Below, in pieces: positions 44,344-54,438 of a stretch of DNA of 64,000 nt (positions within the stretch are counted from its first letter, which is position 1; each line of letters begins with the position of its first letter). Position numbers and translations under genes: made by a program. The notes beneath the pieces were generated by a model. That model did no database searches, was not told where the DNA came from, and worked only from the letters and a program-made list of their open reading frames with translations. Origin of the DNA: Paenibacillus macerans (GTDB lineage: Bacteria > Bacillota > Bacilli > Paenibacillales > Paenibacillaceae); the NCBI RefSeq assembly GCF_023715465.1, contig NZ_JAMBOE010000006.1, positions 1 to 64,000 of the forward strand. Direction: 5' to 3'.

Positions 44344-45912
44344 CTAGCTTTTCGTTTGTTCGGGCTGCCGGTGCAGCGGGGGCAAATCTTTGGTTGCCGG
44401 CCCCTCGATCACCGCTCCCTTATAATCAAACCGCGAGCCATGGCAAGGGCAGTCCCAAGAGCGTTCCGCTTCGTTCCATTTGACCTCGCAGCCCATGTGT
44501 GTGCACGTTGTGTCCACCAGATAGAGCAAACCATCGTCATCGCGGTACGCGCCAGCTCTTTTGCCATTGTGCTTGACGACGGCGCCCTGGCCGGGAACGA
44601 GATCCTCGGGCTTCAGGTGGACGAGCTCGACTTTGCCGCTCACCCACTCATTGGCCACATCGGCGTTTTGCCGGACTAAATTTTTGATCGCGGGGTCCGC
44701 CTTAAAACGTGAAGGGGTAAACAAACGCTCGTACCGGTTTTCTTTGTCCAAAATTAGGTCCCGGATCAGGTGCGCGGACACCGTGCTGCTGGTCATCCCC
44801 CATTTGGCAAAGCCGGTCGCAACATAAATATTGCGGCGATCTTCCGTGAGCCGGCCGATATAAGGAACGTCGTCCATCGTCATTAAATCCTGCGTCGACC
44901 AGCGGTAGGGGATCGATTTGATCCCTAATACCGACTGCCCGAATTCCGCCAGCGCTTCGTAACATTTGATCGTGCAGTCGTTTTTTCCGGTTTTGTGCGA
45001 TTCCCCTCCGGCGATCACCACCGTTTTGCCGTTCAGCTCGGCGGAGCGCAGCGAGCGTTTAGGGTTTCCGCAGTTGATGTACATGCCTCCGGGGTACGGC
45101 TGCTCGGGCTCGAAGGCGACCGCGTAGGACCGCTCGGAATAAAGCCGGGAAAAATACAACCCTTTGCCGTCGATGAACGGAAAATGGGAAGCGGAAACGG
45201 CATGGCGGCAGATGACCGTATGCCCGTCTTCGGAGGCCAGCTTGAGCCGGCCATCGTCCAAGTCCTCGGCGGGATCTCTCATGGTGGTGTTCTCGTAAAA
45301 AGCACCGCCGTTCTCGGCCACGAACTCGGCCAAATCGCGCAAGTAATGGAGCGGATGGAATTGGGCCTGGTTTTTCAGCACGATCGCCCCTTTGGCGGAT
45401 AGCGGCAAGGACAGGTCATCGCGCCATTCGGCAGGCAGGTCAAGCTCCTCGTAAGCCTTCCATTCGGCCTCCAGCTTCTGCAGCTGTTCATCCGAATCGG
45501 CGTACAGATAGGCATCTTCGCGGCGGAATTGACAGTCGATTTTCCGCTTTTTAATCGTGTCCGCAATAAAGCCAAGCGCTTCCTCGTTGGCCTCGTAATA
45601 CAGCCGGGCTCCTTCCTTGCCAAAATGGTTAAATAGCTTGTCGTAAATCAGCCCGTGCTGGGCCGTGACTTTTGCCGTCGTATAGCCGGTCGTTCCGTCG
45701 AGAATTTTTCCGGCGTCGATAACGGCTACCTTCAATCCGGCCTGGATCAGCAAATAGGCGGTCGTAATGCCGACGATGCCGGCCCCCGCAATGAGCACAT
45801 CGGTTTCAATATCGTTTTTCAATGGTTCAAAGGCAGGCAGAGCGGTCGTTTTCCGCCACATGGATTCCGGCAACTGCGGCAATGCGCCGGATGGGGAAGT
45901 ATGGTTTGACAT
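44344..45912 (-). CDS. yhfW: FAD oxidoreductase with C-terminal Rieske domain (YhfW-like)
   Basis: A 522-residue two-domain protein. An N-terminal DadA-like flavin oxidoreductase (about 1-400; FAD motif GAGIVGITTAYLL) is fused to a Rieske [2Fe-2S] domain, with ligands Cys470, His472, Cys488 and His491 in CTHMGC and CPCHGSRF. The layout matches B. subtilis YhfW, of unknown substrate. Such fusions may pass electrons from an amine or amino acid to another carrier. AAGGAGG precedes the ATG. It is divergent from the PerR-like regulator, which may control it. Confidence 0.88.
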   Translation of the reverse strand: MSNHTSPSGALPQLPESMWRKTTALPAFEPLKNDIETDVLIAGAGIVGITTAYLLIQAGLKVAVIDAGKILDGTTGYTTAKVTAQHGLIYDKLFNHFGKEGARLYYEANEEALGFIADTIKKRKIDCQFRREDAYLYADSDEQLQKLEAEWKAYEELDLPAEWRDDLSLPLSAKGAIVLKNQAQFHPLHYLRDLAEFVAENGGAFYENTTMRDPAEDLDDGRLKLASEDGHTVICRHAVSASHFPFIDGKGLYFSRLYSERSYAVAFEPEQPYPGGMYINCGNPKRSLRSAELNGKTVVIAGGESHKTGKNDCTIKCYEALAEFGQSVLGIKSIPYRWSTQDLMTMDDVPYIGRLTEDRRNIYVATGFAKWGMTSSTVSAHLIRDLILDKENRYERLFTPSRFKADPAIKNLVRQNADVANEWVSGKVELVHLKPEDLVPGQGAVVKHNGKRAGAYRDDDGLLYLVDTTCTHMGCEVKWNEAERSWDCPCHGSRFDYKGAVIEGPATKDLPPLHRQPEQTKS

Positions 45913-45990
45913 GCCTTGTTCCTCCTTGGGTTCGTCAGTATGGTTTCATTATTTCCATCACCGGCTGGTTAAAAACGAATAAAATAGGAT

Positions 45991-46027
45991 TTGACTGGAA
46001 CTAAATTAAGACTTATACTAATTCTAA
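45991..46027 (+). promoter_or_regulatory. Promoter and PerR-like box of the Fur-family gene
   Basis: TTGACT (45991-45996), a 17-bp spacer and TATACT (46014-46019). Over the -10 lies TTATACTAATTCTAA (46013-46027), 12 of 15 matches to the PerR consensus TTATAATTATTATAA, suggesting autoregulation. Confidence 0.6.
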
Positions 46028-46055
46028 AAATAAAAACAACAGGGATTGATAATAG

Positions 46056-46451
46056 ATGAAAACTTTAAATCTGACGACCCAGCGCAAAGCGGTGTATGAT
46101 GTCGTGCGCAACGCGAATGATCATCCGACGGCGGCTGAGGTTATGAACCGTCTTGTGGAGCAGGGCTATAACTTCGCCTACGGCACGGTATACAATTCGC
46201 TGCGTTATTTGACCGAAAAAGAGTTGATCCGCGAATTGAAACTGGGGGAGTCCGCCAGCCGTTACGACGCCAAGATGGATGACCACCAGCATATCCTGTG
46301 CGAAGTATGCGGGCGCGTTGATGAAGTGATGTCCGGGTTGCCTGAGGAATGGAGCAAAACCGTTGCCAAAGAAACGGGGTATGATGTCCATCATGCCCAT
46401 GTCGTATTCGGGGGGGTGTGTCCATCATGTCAGCAAAAGAAGTCAAACTGA
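46056..46451 (+). CDS. Fur-superfamily regulator, PerR-like
   Basis: A 131-residue metal-dependent repressor. An N-terminal winged helix is followed by a dimerisation domain with structural zinc cysteines C82/C85 and C122/C125. Aligned without gaps to B. subtilis PerR, H23, D71, H77 and H79 fall on PerR H37, D85, H91 and H93, but PerR D104 falls on Glu90 (with Asp89 next to it). Glu at this site is typical of Fur and lowers peroxide sensing in PerR mutants, so a PerR role is plausible but not certain. It overlaps the next gene by 25 bases. Confidence 0.82.
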   Translation: MKTLNLTTQRKAVYDVVRNANDHPTAAEVMNRLVEQGYNFAYGTVYNSLRYLTEKELIRELKLGESASRYDAKMDDHQHILCEVCGRVDEVMSGLPEEWSKTVAKETGYDVHHAHVVFGGVCPSCQQKKSN

Positions 46452-47245
46452 AAGAAATCGCGAGTACGGTAACGCCGTTCCGCAGACCTTCCGGTCTGGA
46501 GGCCGCCGTTCATGAGGAGGAAGGGACGATGGGGCGGGAGGTTTGCCCGATTACCCAGCGGGTCATTCTGATCAGCCCTTTCCCCAGCGATATTCACGAG
46601 CTGGTGCGGGATTTGTCGGAAGGCTGCTTTGACGTCCTGGTGTTCCATCACTGGGAGCAAGGGATTCGCAATGCGATGACCGCGGACTTGCTGATTTTCG
46701 ATTTGACCTCTTATAAGGAAGGCGAGCAGTCTGCGGCAATCAGATCCGTAGTCCAGCAGGAGTCCGGGGACATCCCTTCCCTCCTGCTGATCAAAGAGTC
46801 GATGCTGTCGCGCCTGGATCAAGGGCTGATGAATCAGGAGCTGCTGGTGCTGCCCGCGCGCCCGATGGAGATCGTCTACCGCGCCCAGCGGATTATCCAA
46901 AGCAGCGGCGCGCGCAAAGTTGCCACGCGTCTGCTTCCCGGCAGTTCTCCGGCGATCTTCAAGGATTTGTGGATCGACCGCAAGAAGATGGCCGTTTACC
47001 GGAACGGCGCCCAAATCGAGCTGACGAAAACGGAATACGAGCTGCTGATCAAGCTGCTGGAGCAAGAGGGCGGAGTTCTGTCCCGCGAGGAGCTGCTGGC
47101 GGAAGTGTGGGGAACATCGTTTCTCGGCGGCAGCAACGTGGTCGATGTTCACATCAAAAGCCTGCGCAAAAAGCTGGGCGATCGAGCCGCCAACTCGACG
47201 TATATCGCCACCGTACGGGGCGTCGGTTACCGCTTGGCCGATTAA
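46427..47245 (+). CDS. OmpR-type winged-helix regulator with atypical receiver
   Basis: A 272-residue protein. After about 45 non-conserved residues comes a receiver-like domain (about 45-155): the strand RVILISPFP lacks the usual acidic pair, although an Asp in LLIFDLTS sits where the phospho-acceptor would be. The C-terminal OmpR/PhoB winged helix (about 175-272) is complete (LTKTEYELLIKLLE, VVDVHIKSLRKKLGD, TVRGVGYRL). No histidine kinase is encoded beside it. It probably works without standard phosphorylation. ATG 46427 is preferred; GTG 46418 would add three residues. Confidence 0.78.
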   Translation: MSAKEVKLKEIASTVTPFRRPSGLEAAVHEEEGTMGREVCPITQRVILISPFPSDIHELVRDLSEGCFDVLVFHHWEQGIRNAMTADLLIFDLTSYKEGEQSAAIRSVVQQESGDIPSLLLIKESMLSRLDQGLMNQELLVLPARPMEIVYRAQRIIQSSGARKVATRLLPGSSPAIFKDLWIDRKKMAVYRNGAQIELTKTEYELLIKLLEQEGGVLSREELLAEVWGTSFLGGSNVVDVHIKSLRKKLGDRAANSTYIATVRGVGYRLAD

Positions 47246-47259
47246 CTTACCGTTTTATT

Positions 47260-47296
47260 GGACCGTTCATCCATGTTGGGTGGGCGGTCCTTTTTT
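47260..47296 (+). terminator. Terminator after the winged-helix regulator
   Basis: GGACCG pairs with CGGTCC around a loop with an inner CATCC/GGTG stem, followed by TTTTTT. Confidence 0.78.
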
Positions 47297-47392
47297 CGCG
47301 GCTTGTGCTTCTATCCGTGGGGGCTATAATAAGGGAGTAGGGGACCAAGGTCTCCCGGGAACGGAAAATTAACAAGAAGCGGGTTGGAAACG

Positions 47393-48328
47393 ATGGATGA
47401 TGAGAAACAGCGGTTAAGCATCGAAGCAGCGAGGCTCTATTATCTCTCCGATTACAGTCAGCAGGATATCGCGACAAGGCTCGGCGTCTCCCGTCCGACG
47501 GTTTCCAGGCTGCTTCAGCATGCCAAAGAACGCGGCTACGTCCGTATCGATATCGTTGACCCTCTTGAGGATTTGAACACCTTGGGCCATGATTTGAAAA
47601 TAAAATATATGCTGGATACGGTACTTGTCTGCTATTCGCCGACGGTGGAATACCAGGAAATTCAGAAGCATATCAGCCGGAGGGCCGCGGAGTATCTGTA
47701 TGAGACGGTGCAGGATAAAGATATCATCGGGGTCACCTGGGGAACCACAATGTACTCCGTCGCACGGCAACTGCAGCCGAAGCAAGTGAAGGGCGTGGAG
47801 GTCGTGCAATTGAAAGGCGGGGTGAGCCACTCTCATGTGAATACGTTTGCCGCAGAAACGGTCAATTTGTTCGCCGAAGCGTTCCATACGGCTCCCCGTT
47901 ATTTGCCGCTCCCCGTCATCTTCGACAATATCGCCGTGAAAGAGATGGTGGAGAAGGACCGGCATATCCGGCGGATCATGGAGCTAGGCCGGCAGGCCAA
48001 CATTGCGGTGTTCACGGTAGGGACCGTCAAAGAGGACGCGCTGCTCTTCCGTCTCGGCTACTTCAGTAAAGAAGAGCAGGAGATGCTTCGCCGGACCGGT
48101 GCTGGAGACATTTGCTCGAGGTTCTTCGATGCCGAGGGCCGCATTTGCAGCGAAGAGATCGACAACCGTACCGTAGGAATGAACCTATCGGACCTGCGGA
48201 ACAAGGAGAAGTCGATTCTTGTAGCCGGCGGACAGCGGAAGATCGACGCCATTCGAGCCGCATTGACCGGCAAATATGCCAACATTTTGGTAACGGACCA
48301 ATATACGGCTCAAGCCTTGCTAAGATGA
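47393..48328 (+). CDS. deoR: Deoxyribonucleoside regulator DeoR (SorC family)
   Basis: A 311-residue repressor, near the length of B. subtilis DeoR. The N-terminal helix-turn-helix is YSQQDIATRLGVSRPTVSRLL and a SorC-type sugar-binding domain follows (about 60-311, with GVTWGTTMYSVA and TVGTV). B. subtilis DeoR represses dra-nupC-pdp and is released by deoxyribose-5-phosphate. Here it precedes the matching operon, with a matching operator before deoC. A TTG nine bases upstream (47384) is an alternative start. The ribosome site is weak. Confidence 0.9.
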   Translation: MDDEKQRLSIEAARLYYLSDYSQQDIATRLGVSRPTVSRLLQHAKERGYVRIDIVDPLEDLNTLGHDLKIKYMLDTVLVCYSPTVEYQEIQKHISRRAAEYLYETVQDKDIIGVTWGTTMYSVARQLQPKQVKGVEVVQLKGGVSHSHVNTFAAETVNLFAEAFHTAPRYLPLPVIFDNIAVKEMVEKDRHIRRIMELGRQANIAVFTVGTVKEDALLFRLGYFSKEEQEMLRRTGAGDICSRFFDAEGRICSEEIDNRTVGMNLSDLRNKEKSILVAGGQRKIDAIRAALTGKYANILVTDQYTAQALLR

Positions 48329-48369
48329 GCAACACTTAGAGTTGATTTCCTTGAGCTTCCATTCTTTCG

Positions 48370-48405
48370 GAAACAAGCCTGCCGCGGCTGCGGCGGGCTT
48401 GTTTC
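48370..48405 (+). terminator. Hairpin after deoR
   Basis: A long stem (GAAACAAGCC against GGCTTGTTTC, inner GCCGC/GCGGC) with only a short T-run. It is a likely but not textbook terminator. Confidence 0.6.
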
Positions 48406-48451
48406 GTGTTCGGACGACGTACGAATGAAGTATGCCGCTATTTTAACCATG

Positions 48452-48550
48452 TTATGTCTGAACATAATTTCATTTACCATTTTACATTTGTTCAGACTCG
48501 TGCTATGATGGTTTTGCAGTCATCCATGGAATGATTTGAAAACGTATTTT
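48452..48550 (+). promoter_or_regulatory. deo operon promoter with two-part DeoR operator
   Basis: -35 TTTACA (48481-48486), a 17-bp spacer and -10 TATGAT (48504-48509). The palindrome TTATGT-CTGA-ACATAA (48452-48467) lies upstream, and the arm TGTTCAGA (48489-48496), complementary to TCTGAACA at 48457-48464, lies between -35 and -10. This matches the known B. subtilis layout of one palindrome upstream and a half-site in the promoter. A weak cre-like sequence (TTGAAAACG...) lies at 48536-48550. Confidence 0.75.
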
Positions 48551-48600
48551 TGCGGGCAAATGCAGAAGAATGAAAGAGATATAGGGGAGTGGGATGTAAC

Positions 48601-49266
48601 ATGAATTTAGCGGGAATGATCGACCATACTCTGTTAAAGGCAGATGCGAGCAAGGCGGAGATCACGAAGCTGACGGAAGAGGCGAAGAAATACTCGTTCG
48701 CTTCGGTTTGCATCAATCCGGTCTGGGTGGCCTATGCGGCCGAGCAGCTGTCGGGGACCGGGGTAAAGGTGTGCACGGTGATCGGATTTCCGCTCGGAGC
48801 CTCAACATCGGCCGTCAAAGCGCTTGAAACAAAGGACGCGATAGCAAACGGTGCGACCGAGGTCGATATGGTCATTCATATCGGGGCGCTTAAAGACGGG
48901 AACAACGAGCTGGTCGAGAAAGATATCCGTGCAGTTGTCGAAGCGGCGGCAGGCAAAGCGCTGGTGAAGGTCATTATCGAAACCAGCCTTTTGACGGATG
49001 AGGAGAAAATACGTGCCTGCGAGCTTGCCGTCAAGGCCGACGCTGATTTTGTGAAAACATCGACAGGCTTCTCCACGGGCGGGGCGACACCGGAGGACGT
49101 AGCGCTCATGCGCAGAACCGTCGGCGAACGCACCGGCGTCAAGGCCTCCGGAGGCGTGCGCAGCCGGGAAGATATGCTAAGAATGATCGAAGCGGGCGCT
49201 ACCCGGATTGGGGCCAGCTCCGGTGTGAAAATTATGGAAGGCGGCCAATCCACCGCTTCATACTAA
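48601..49266 (+). CDS. deoC: Deoxyribose-phosphate aldolase
   Basis: A 221-residue class I aldolase splitting deoxyribose-5-phosphate into acetaldehyde and glyceraldehyde-3-phosphate. The Schiff-base Lys is in VKTSTGF; a second Lys is in VKASGGVRS; the strand EVDMVIHIG and the C-terminal GASSG are typical. The ATG at 48601 is preferred over an upstream GTG at 48589. It is the first gene of deoC-cdd-nupC-deoB-pdp, which salvages nucleosides for carbon and bases. Confidence 0.95.
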   Translation: MNLAGMIDHTLLKADASKAEITKLTEEAKKYSFASVCINPVWVAYAAEQLSGTGVKVCTVIGFPLGASTSAVKALETKDAIANGATEVDMVIHIGALKDGNNELVEKDIRAVVEAAAGKALVKVIIETSLLTDEEKIRACELAVKADADFVKTSTGFSTGGATPEDVALMRRTVGERTGVKASGGVRSREDMLRMIEAGATRIGASSGVKIMEGGQSTASY

Positions 49267-49280
49267 GCCTCAAACTATAG

Positions 49281-49694
<414 letters not shown>

Positions 49695-49720
49695 TTCCGG
49701 ACTTTCTTCTTATATGCGCT

Positions 49721-49735
49721 TTGTAAGCGCTTAAA
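49721..49735 (+). promoter_or_regulatory. Candidate catabolite-responsive element (cre) before nupC
   Basis: TTGTAAGCGCTTAAA differs from the cre consensus WTGNAANCGNWNNCA at one position and has a symmetric TAAGCGCTTA core. Placed between cdd and nupC, CcpA bound here could reduce read-through when glucose is present. Confidence 0.5.
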
Positions 49736-49779
49736 GAGATAAGGCTTAGAATACATTCACTGTGGAGGAATACACCATC

Positions 49780-50958
49780 ATGAGATATTTAATTGCGATT
49801 CTGGGTGTGCTGGTCGTATTTGGCCTGACGTATGCGGCAAGCAGCGATCGCCGGAGTATCCGCTACCGGCCGCTCATTGTCATGATCGTTCTGCAGGCGC
49901 TGCTTGCCTTTGCCTTGCTGAATACCAGCGTCGGCGAGTTCCTCATCGGCGGCTTCGCATCGACATTCGAGAAGCTGCTGTCCTATGCGGGAGAAGGTGT
50001 CAACTTTGTGTTCGGGGGTCTCATCAATCAAGGTCAAACGACCTTCTTCCTGTCGGTTCTCCTCCCGATCATCTTTATCTCCGCTCTCATAGGGATTTTG
50101 CAGTACACCAAGATCCTGCCTTTTATTATTAAATATATCGGTCTTGTGCTCAGCAAAATCAACGGAATGGGTAAGCTGGAGTCCTACAACGCGGTCGCAT
50201 CCGCGATTCTGGGGCAATCGGAAGTTTTCATATCCGTGAAAAAGCAAATCGGCATGCTGCCGAAGCACCGCCTTTACACGCTTTGCGCTTCCGCCATGTC
50301 CACGGTTTCGATGTCGATCGTCGGCGCGTACATGCAAATGATTAATCCGAAGTATGTTGTTACCGCCCTGGTGTTAAACTTATTCGGAGGCTTTATTATT
50401 GCTTCGATCCTTAACCCGTATTCCGTTTCAAAAGAAGAGGATATTCTGGAAGTTCATGATGAAGAGAAGCAGTCGTTCTTCGAGATGCTCGGCGAATACA
50501 TTATGGACGGATTCAAGGTGGCCGTTGTCGTTGCGGCGATGCTGGTTGGCTTCGTTGCGCTGATCGCGCTGATTAATGGAATTTTTACCGGCATTTTCGG
50601 CATTTCCTTCCAGCAGCTTCTGGGTTATGTCTTTGCTCCGTTTGCTTTCGTCATGGGGGTGCCGTGGAAGGAAGCGGTGGAAGCGGGAAGCATCATGGCG
50701 ACGAAAATGGTTTCCAACGAATTCGTGGCGATGCTGGATCTCGGCAAACATACCGCGCTTTCCGTACGTACGACCGGCATCGTATCGATATTCCTTGTAT
50801 CGTTTGCCAATTTCTCGTCCATCGGCATTATTGCCGGTGCGGTGAAAGGACTCCATGAAAAGCAGGGCAACGTGGTGGCTCGCTTCGGTCTCAAACTGCT
50901 TTACGGGGCCACGATGGTCAGCGTATTGTCCGCTACGGTAGCAGGATTGTTTTTGTAA
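49780..50958 (+). CDS. nupC: Concentrative nucleoside transporter NupC
   Basis: A 392-residue CNT-family, ion-coupled nucleoside importer with about ten helices. Conserved stretches are [15 protein letters not shown] and [10 protein letters not shown]. The length matches B. subtilis NupC. GGAGG lies eleven bases before the ATG at 49780. It supplies deoxynucleosides and pyrimidine nucleosides to the enzymes encoded around it. Confidence 0.93.
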   Translation: MRYLIAILGVLVVFGLTYAASSDRRSIRYRPLIVMIVLQALLAFALLNTSVGEFLIGGFASTFEKLLSYAGEGVNFVFGGLINQGQTTFFLSVLLPIIFISALIGILQYTKILPFIIKYIGLVLSKINGMGKLESYNAVASAILGQSEVFISVKKQIGMLPKHRLYTLCASAMSTVSMSIVGAYMQMINPKYVVTALVLNLFGGFIIASILNPYSVSKEEDILEVHDEEKQSFFEMLGEYIMDGFKVAVVVAAMLVGFVALIALINGIFTGIFGISFQQLLGYVFAPFAFVMGVPWKEAVEAGSIMATKMVSNEFVAMLDLGKHTALSVRTTGIVSIFLVSFANFSSIGIIAGAVKGLHEKQGNVVARFGLKLLYGATMVSVLSATVAGLFL

Positions 50959-50991
50959 TTTCAGTAAACCTGACTAAGGAGCGAAGTAACC

Positions 50992-52173
50992 ATGGCTCAA
51001 TTTAAACGGATTCACTTGATTGTGCTGGATTCGGTAGGGATCGGAGAAGCGCCCGACGCTGCCAAGTTTGACGACTTTGATGTCGATACGTTAGGACATA
51101 TCGCCCGCGAGCGCGGGGGATTGAACATGCCGAATATGGCCAAGCTGGGCTTGTCCAACATTCGTGAGATTCAAGGGATTCCCAAAGCGGACAAGCCGCT
51201 CGCCTATTATACCAAGATGCAGGAGGCGTCCAGCGGCAAGGATACGATGACCGGACACTGGGAGATTATGGGGCTGCGCATTGATACGCCGTTTCGGGTA
51301 TTCCCTGACGGATTTCCGGAGGAGTTGATCTCCCGGATCGAGAAAAAGACCGGACGCAAAGTGATCGGCAACAAGCCGGCGAGCGGAACGGAAATTATCG
51401 ACGAGCTCGGAGAAGAGCATTTGAAGACGGGAGCGCTGATCATTTATACCTCCGCCGATTCCGTGCTTCAGATCGCGGCGCACGAAGAGGTCGTTCCGCT
51501 GAAGGAGCTGTACGAAATCTGCGAGTATTGCCGGGAAATCACGCTGGAGGATCCGTACATGCTCGGCAGGATCATCGCCCGTCCTTTCGTCGGGGAGCCA
51601 GGACACTTCACCCGGACGGCGAACCGCCATGACTATGCGCTGAAGCCGTTCGGCCAGACTACGATGAACGCGCTGAAGGATGCGGGTTACGACGTGATTG
51701 CGCTGGGCAAAATATCCGATATCTATGACGGCGAAGGCGTAACCAAGGCGGTCCGCACCCTCTCCAATATGGACGGGATGGATAAGCTGGCCGCCACGAT
51801 GGATGAATCTTTCACCGGACTCAGCTTCGTCAATCTCGTTGATTTCGATGCCCTGTACGGACACCGCCGCAACCCGCAAGGGTACGGCCAAGCGCTGGAG
51901 GAATACGATGCGCGGTTGCCGGAAGTGTTCGCCAAGCTGACGGAGGATGACCTCCTGATCATCACCGCCGACCACGGCAACGATCCGACCTATCGGGGGA
52001 CGGACCACACCCGGGAGTATGTGCCGCTTCTCGTTTATTCGCCGCGGTTCCGGGAAGGCGGCAGAGAGCTGCCGCTCCGCAAGACGTTTGCCGATATCGG
52101 GGCGACGGTGGCCGACAATTTCGGCGTTACGATGCCGGCGCACGGCACGAGCTTTTTGACGGAATTGAAATAA
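50992..52173 (+). CDS. deoB: Phosphopentomutase
   Basis: A 393-residue metalloenzyme of the alkaline-phosphatase superfamily, interconverting (deoxy)ribose 1- and 5-phosphate. Motifs: [11 protein letters not shown] near the N-terminus with the first metal-binding Asp, [10 protein letters not shown] with the phospho-acceptor Thr and a metal-ligand ITADHGNDP region. It links Pdp to DeoC. AAGGAGCGA precedes the ATG. Confidence 0.95.
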   Translation: MAQFKRIHLIVLDSVGIGEAPDAAKFDDFDVDTLGHIARERGGLNMPNMAKLGLSNIREIQGIPKADKPLAYYTKMQEASSGKDTMTGHWEIMGLRIDTPFRVFPDGFPEELISRIEKKTGRKVIGNKPASGTEIIDELGEEHLKTGALIIYTSADSVLQIAAHEEVVPLKELYEICEYCREITLEDPYMLGRIIARPFVGEPGHFTRTANRHDYALKPFGQTTMNALKDAGYDVIALGKISDIYDGEGVTKAVRTLSNMDGMDKLAATMDESFTGLSFVNLVDFDALYGHRRNPQGYGQALEEYDARLPEVFAKLTEDDLLIITADHGNDPTYRGTDHTREYVPLLVYSPRFREGGRELPLRKTFADIGATVADNFGVTMPAHGTSFLTELK

Positions 52174-52264
52174 GATCGATTTGGGGAAACGACGACATGA
52201 TGGAAGTGGTACTGGATACGGCCGTTTCCGTGTAGATAAAACAAAAGCGAGGAGAGAGCAGACG

Positions 52265-53566
52265 ATGAGAATGGTGGATTTGATTGCGAAGAAACGCGAC
52301 GGTGGGGAATTGACTACGGAAGAAATCAACTTCATTATCGAGGGCTATACGAAAGACGAGATTCCCGATTACCAGGTTAGCGCCCTGGCCATGGCCATCT
52401 ACTTCAGGGATATGACGGAGCGGGAGCGGGCGGATCTGACGATGGCAATCGTCAATTCCGGGGACACGATCGACCTGTCGGCCATTGAAGGCGTTAAGGT
52501 TGACAAGCATTCCACCGGCGGCGTAGGCGATACGACGACGCTGGTGCTGGCGCCGCTTGTTGCCGCGCTCGACATCCCGGTTGCGAAGATGTCCGGCCGC
52601 GGACTCGGCCATACCGGAGGGACGATCGATAAGCTGGAGGCGATCGCCGGTTTCCACGTGGAGATCAGCAAGGAGGAGTTTGTGGAGCTGGTGAACCGGC
52701 ATAAAATTGCGGTTATAGGCCAATCCGGCAATTTGACGCCGGCCGATAAGAAGCTTTACGCTCTCCGCGATGTCACGGCAACCGTTGATTCGATTCCGCT
52801 CATCGCGAGCTCGATTATGAGCAAGAAAATTGCGGCAGGCTCCGACGCCATCGTGCTCGATGTGAAGACCGGGGCAGGAGCCTTCATGAAAACGGCCGAG
52901 GATGCCAAGGAGCTGGCTCAAGCGATGGTTCGCATCGGCAACAACGTCGGCCGCAAGACGATGGCGGTCATTTCCGACATGAGCCAGCCGCTGGGCTACG
53001 CGATCGGCAATGCCCTGGAAGTGAAGGAAGCGATCGATACGCTGAAGGGTAACGGGCCGAAGGATCTGGAGGAGCTTTGTCTCGCCCTTGGCCGCCAAAT
53101 GGTGTTCCTGGCGAACAAAGCCACATCCCTTGAGGAAGCCGAAGAGAAGCTGAGAGAAGTGATCCGCAGCGGCAAGGCACTGGAGAAATTCAAGGAATTC
53201 ATCACGAATCAGGGTGGCGATCCGTCCGTCGTGGATCATCCCGAGAGACTGCCGCAAGCCGCTCACCAAATCGAAGTACCGGCTAAAACCGACGGCGTGG
53301 TGGCGGAAATAGTGGCCGATGAGATCGGTACCGCCGCCATGTTGCTTGGCGCGGGCCGGGCTACGAAGGAATCCGGCATCGATCTTGCCGTCGGCCTGAT
53401 GCTGAACAAAAAAGTCGGCGATCCGGTCAAAGCCGGAGAATCCTTGGTGACCATTCACGCGAACCGGGAAGACGTGAAGGATGTCTTAGAGAAAATTTAC
53501 GCCAGCATCCGGATTGCGGACCATGCGAAAGCCCCTGTACTTGTGCACGACATTGTAACGGAATAA
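52265..53566 (+). CDS. pdp: Pyrimidine-nucleoside phosphorylase
   Basis: A 433-residue enzyme, the usual length, splitting uridine, deoxyuridine and thymidine with phosphate. The phosphate and pyrimidine sites are visible in [17 protein letters not shown] and [16 protein letters not shown]. The ATG at 52265 follows GAGGAGAG; a 28-residue extension in frame has no ribosome site and is not conserved in character. It is the last gene of the operon. Confidence 0.95.
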   Translation: MRMVDLIAKKRDGGELTTEEINFIIEGYTKDEIPDYQVSALAMAIYFRDMTERERADLTMAIVNSGDTIDLSAIEGVKVDKHSTGGVGDTTTLVLAPLVAALDIPVAKMSGRGLGHTGGTIDKLEAIAGFHVEISKEEFVELVNRHKIAVIGQSGNLTPADKKLYALRDVTATVDSIPLIASSIMSKKIAAGSDAIVLDVKTGAGAFMKTAEDAKELAQAMVRIGNNVGRKTMAVISDMSQPLGYAIGNALEVKEAIDTLKGNGPKDLEELCLALGRQMVFLANKATSLEEAEEKLREVIRSGKALEKFKEFITNQGGDPSVVDHPERLPQAAHQIEVPAKTDGVVAEIVADEIGTAAMLLGAGRATKESGIDLAVGLMLNKKVGDPVKAGESLVTIHANREDVKDVLEKIYASIRIADHAKAPVLVHDIVTE

Positions 53567-53583
53567 TTGAAGCTTAGTTTGAC

Positions 53584-53619
53584 TAATCCCGAATCCTTTG
53601 ACGGATCCGGGATTTTTTC
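53584..53619 (+). terminator. Terminator of the deo operon
   Basis: AATCCCG and ATCC pair with GGAT and CGGGATT around TTTGAC, followed by TTTTT. Confidence 0.88.
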
Positions 53620-53768
53620 AACCGTATAGAATCTATAACTCAACTTTCGCAAGGGTTCGTGTCTTAGTGTCCCTACCTGCTGCTTGCCTTTGCACGATTA
53701 TCCCTTTCGTTCAGAGAGCAGGGAGCAGGGGGGAGACCAAGGGTTCCAAAAAAAGAGAGGAGGAAAAA

Positions 53769-53990
53769 ATGGGGCGGTTCAGTGAGATTTTCGGTTTGAT
53801 AAGAGAACATATGTTTGGTGCAATGAAAAAGCGAACATATGTAAGTGGATTCTTGATTCGGGGGGCAAGTGAACATGGAGGTCAATGCAGATGGAAGGGT
53901 TCAGGCTACAGCAAAATCACGGTCTTTTCGTTTCCCTCGCGTCTTGTCCTTGATCTCCTGTCTGATCTCCTGTCTGATCTCCTGTCTTGA
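53769..53990 (+). CDS. Doubtful 73-aa reading frame inside the IS remnant
   Basis: ATG five bases after a strong GAGGAGG. The first 45 residues (MGRFSEIFGLIREHMFG...) look acceptable, but the C-terminus is made by the 12-bp tandem repeat and reads DLLSDLLSDLLS. No family is recognised. It may be a chance frame or a truncated gene carried by the element. Confidence 0.25.
   Translation: MGRFSEIFGLIREHMFGAMKKRTYVSGFLIRGASEHGGQCRWKGSGYSKITVFSFPSRLVLDLLSDLLSDLLS
53952..53987. repeat. 12-bp tandem repeat, three copies
   Basis: GATCTCCTGTCT three times in perfect tandem, with decayed partial copies on both sides, inside the IS remnant. Confidence 0.85.
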
Positions 53991-54438
53991 ACTCTTGTCC
54001 GGTCTGTTTCACCTCCCCTAAACCTGCTTCCTTCTCCTAAGCCCGTCTAAATTATCTCGAACCTATCTGCTTCTCCACTAAATATATTCTTCTCCCGAGC
54101 CTGTCTGTCTCTCTGCTACCCTGATCAAAGGGGATAATCGTGCAAAGCGTCCGGACAGTGAGTGTTGATCTGCCTTTAATTCGTTTGCAGGTCGGGCTGA
54201 TGGTCTATAACAATGAAAGGAGACACCTCTTCTGTCTGATCGTAGAAGCTCGTCACTCTCGCTTTACCAAACGAAGCAGTGTTTTTCTATTTTGCCACCG
54301 CTATTCTTAATTTTTTGAAAACCTTCAGCTCAAGGACTCTAGCTAATTTTTGCTCTGCGAAAGTTGAGTTATAGCTTTTCGGACATGGTAGAGGGCGATG
54401 CGCAGGTAGAGAGGGAGGGAGAAGAGGAATCTGGAGGC

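Larger units (their letters stand above)
53633..54374. mobile_element. Remnant of an insertion sequence (742 bp, perfect 19-bp ends)
   Basis: CTATAACTCAACTTTCGCA at 53633-53651 recurs as a perfect inverted copy at 54356-54374. A second inverted pair (about 17 bp, containing GCACGATTATCCC) lies inside at about 53681-53697 and 54129-54146. No transposase frame is present; the inside is T/C-rich with a 12-bp tandem repeat. It appears to be a non-autonomous or internally deleted element. The base composition differs from the neighbouring genes. Confidence 0.7.
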
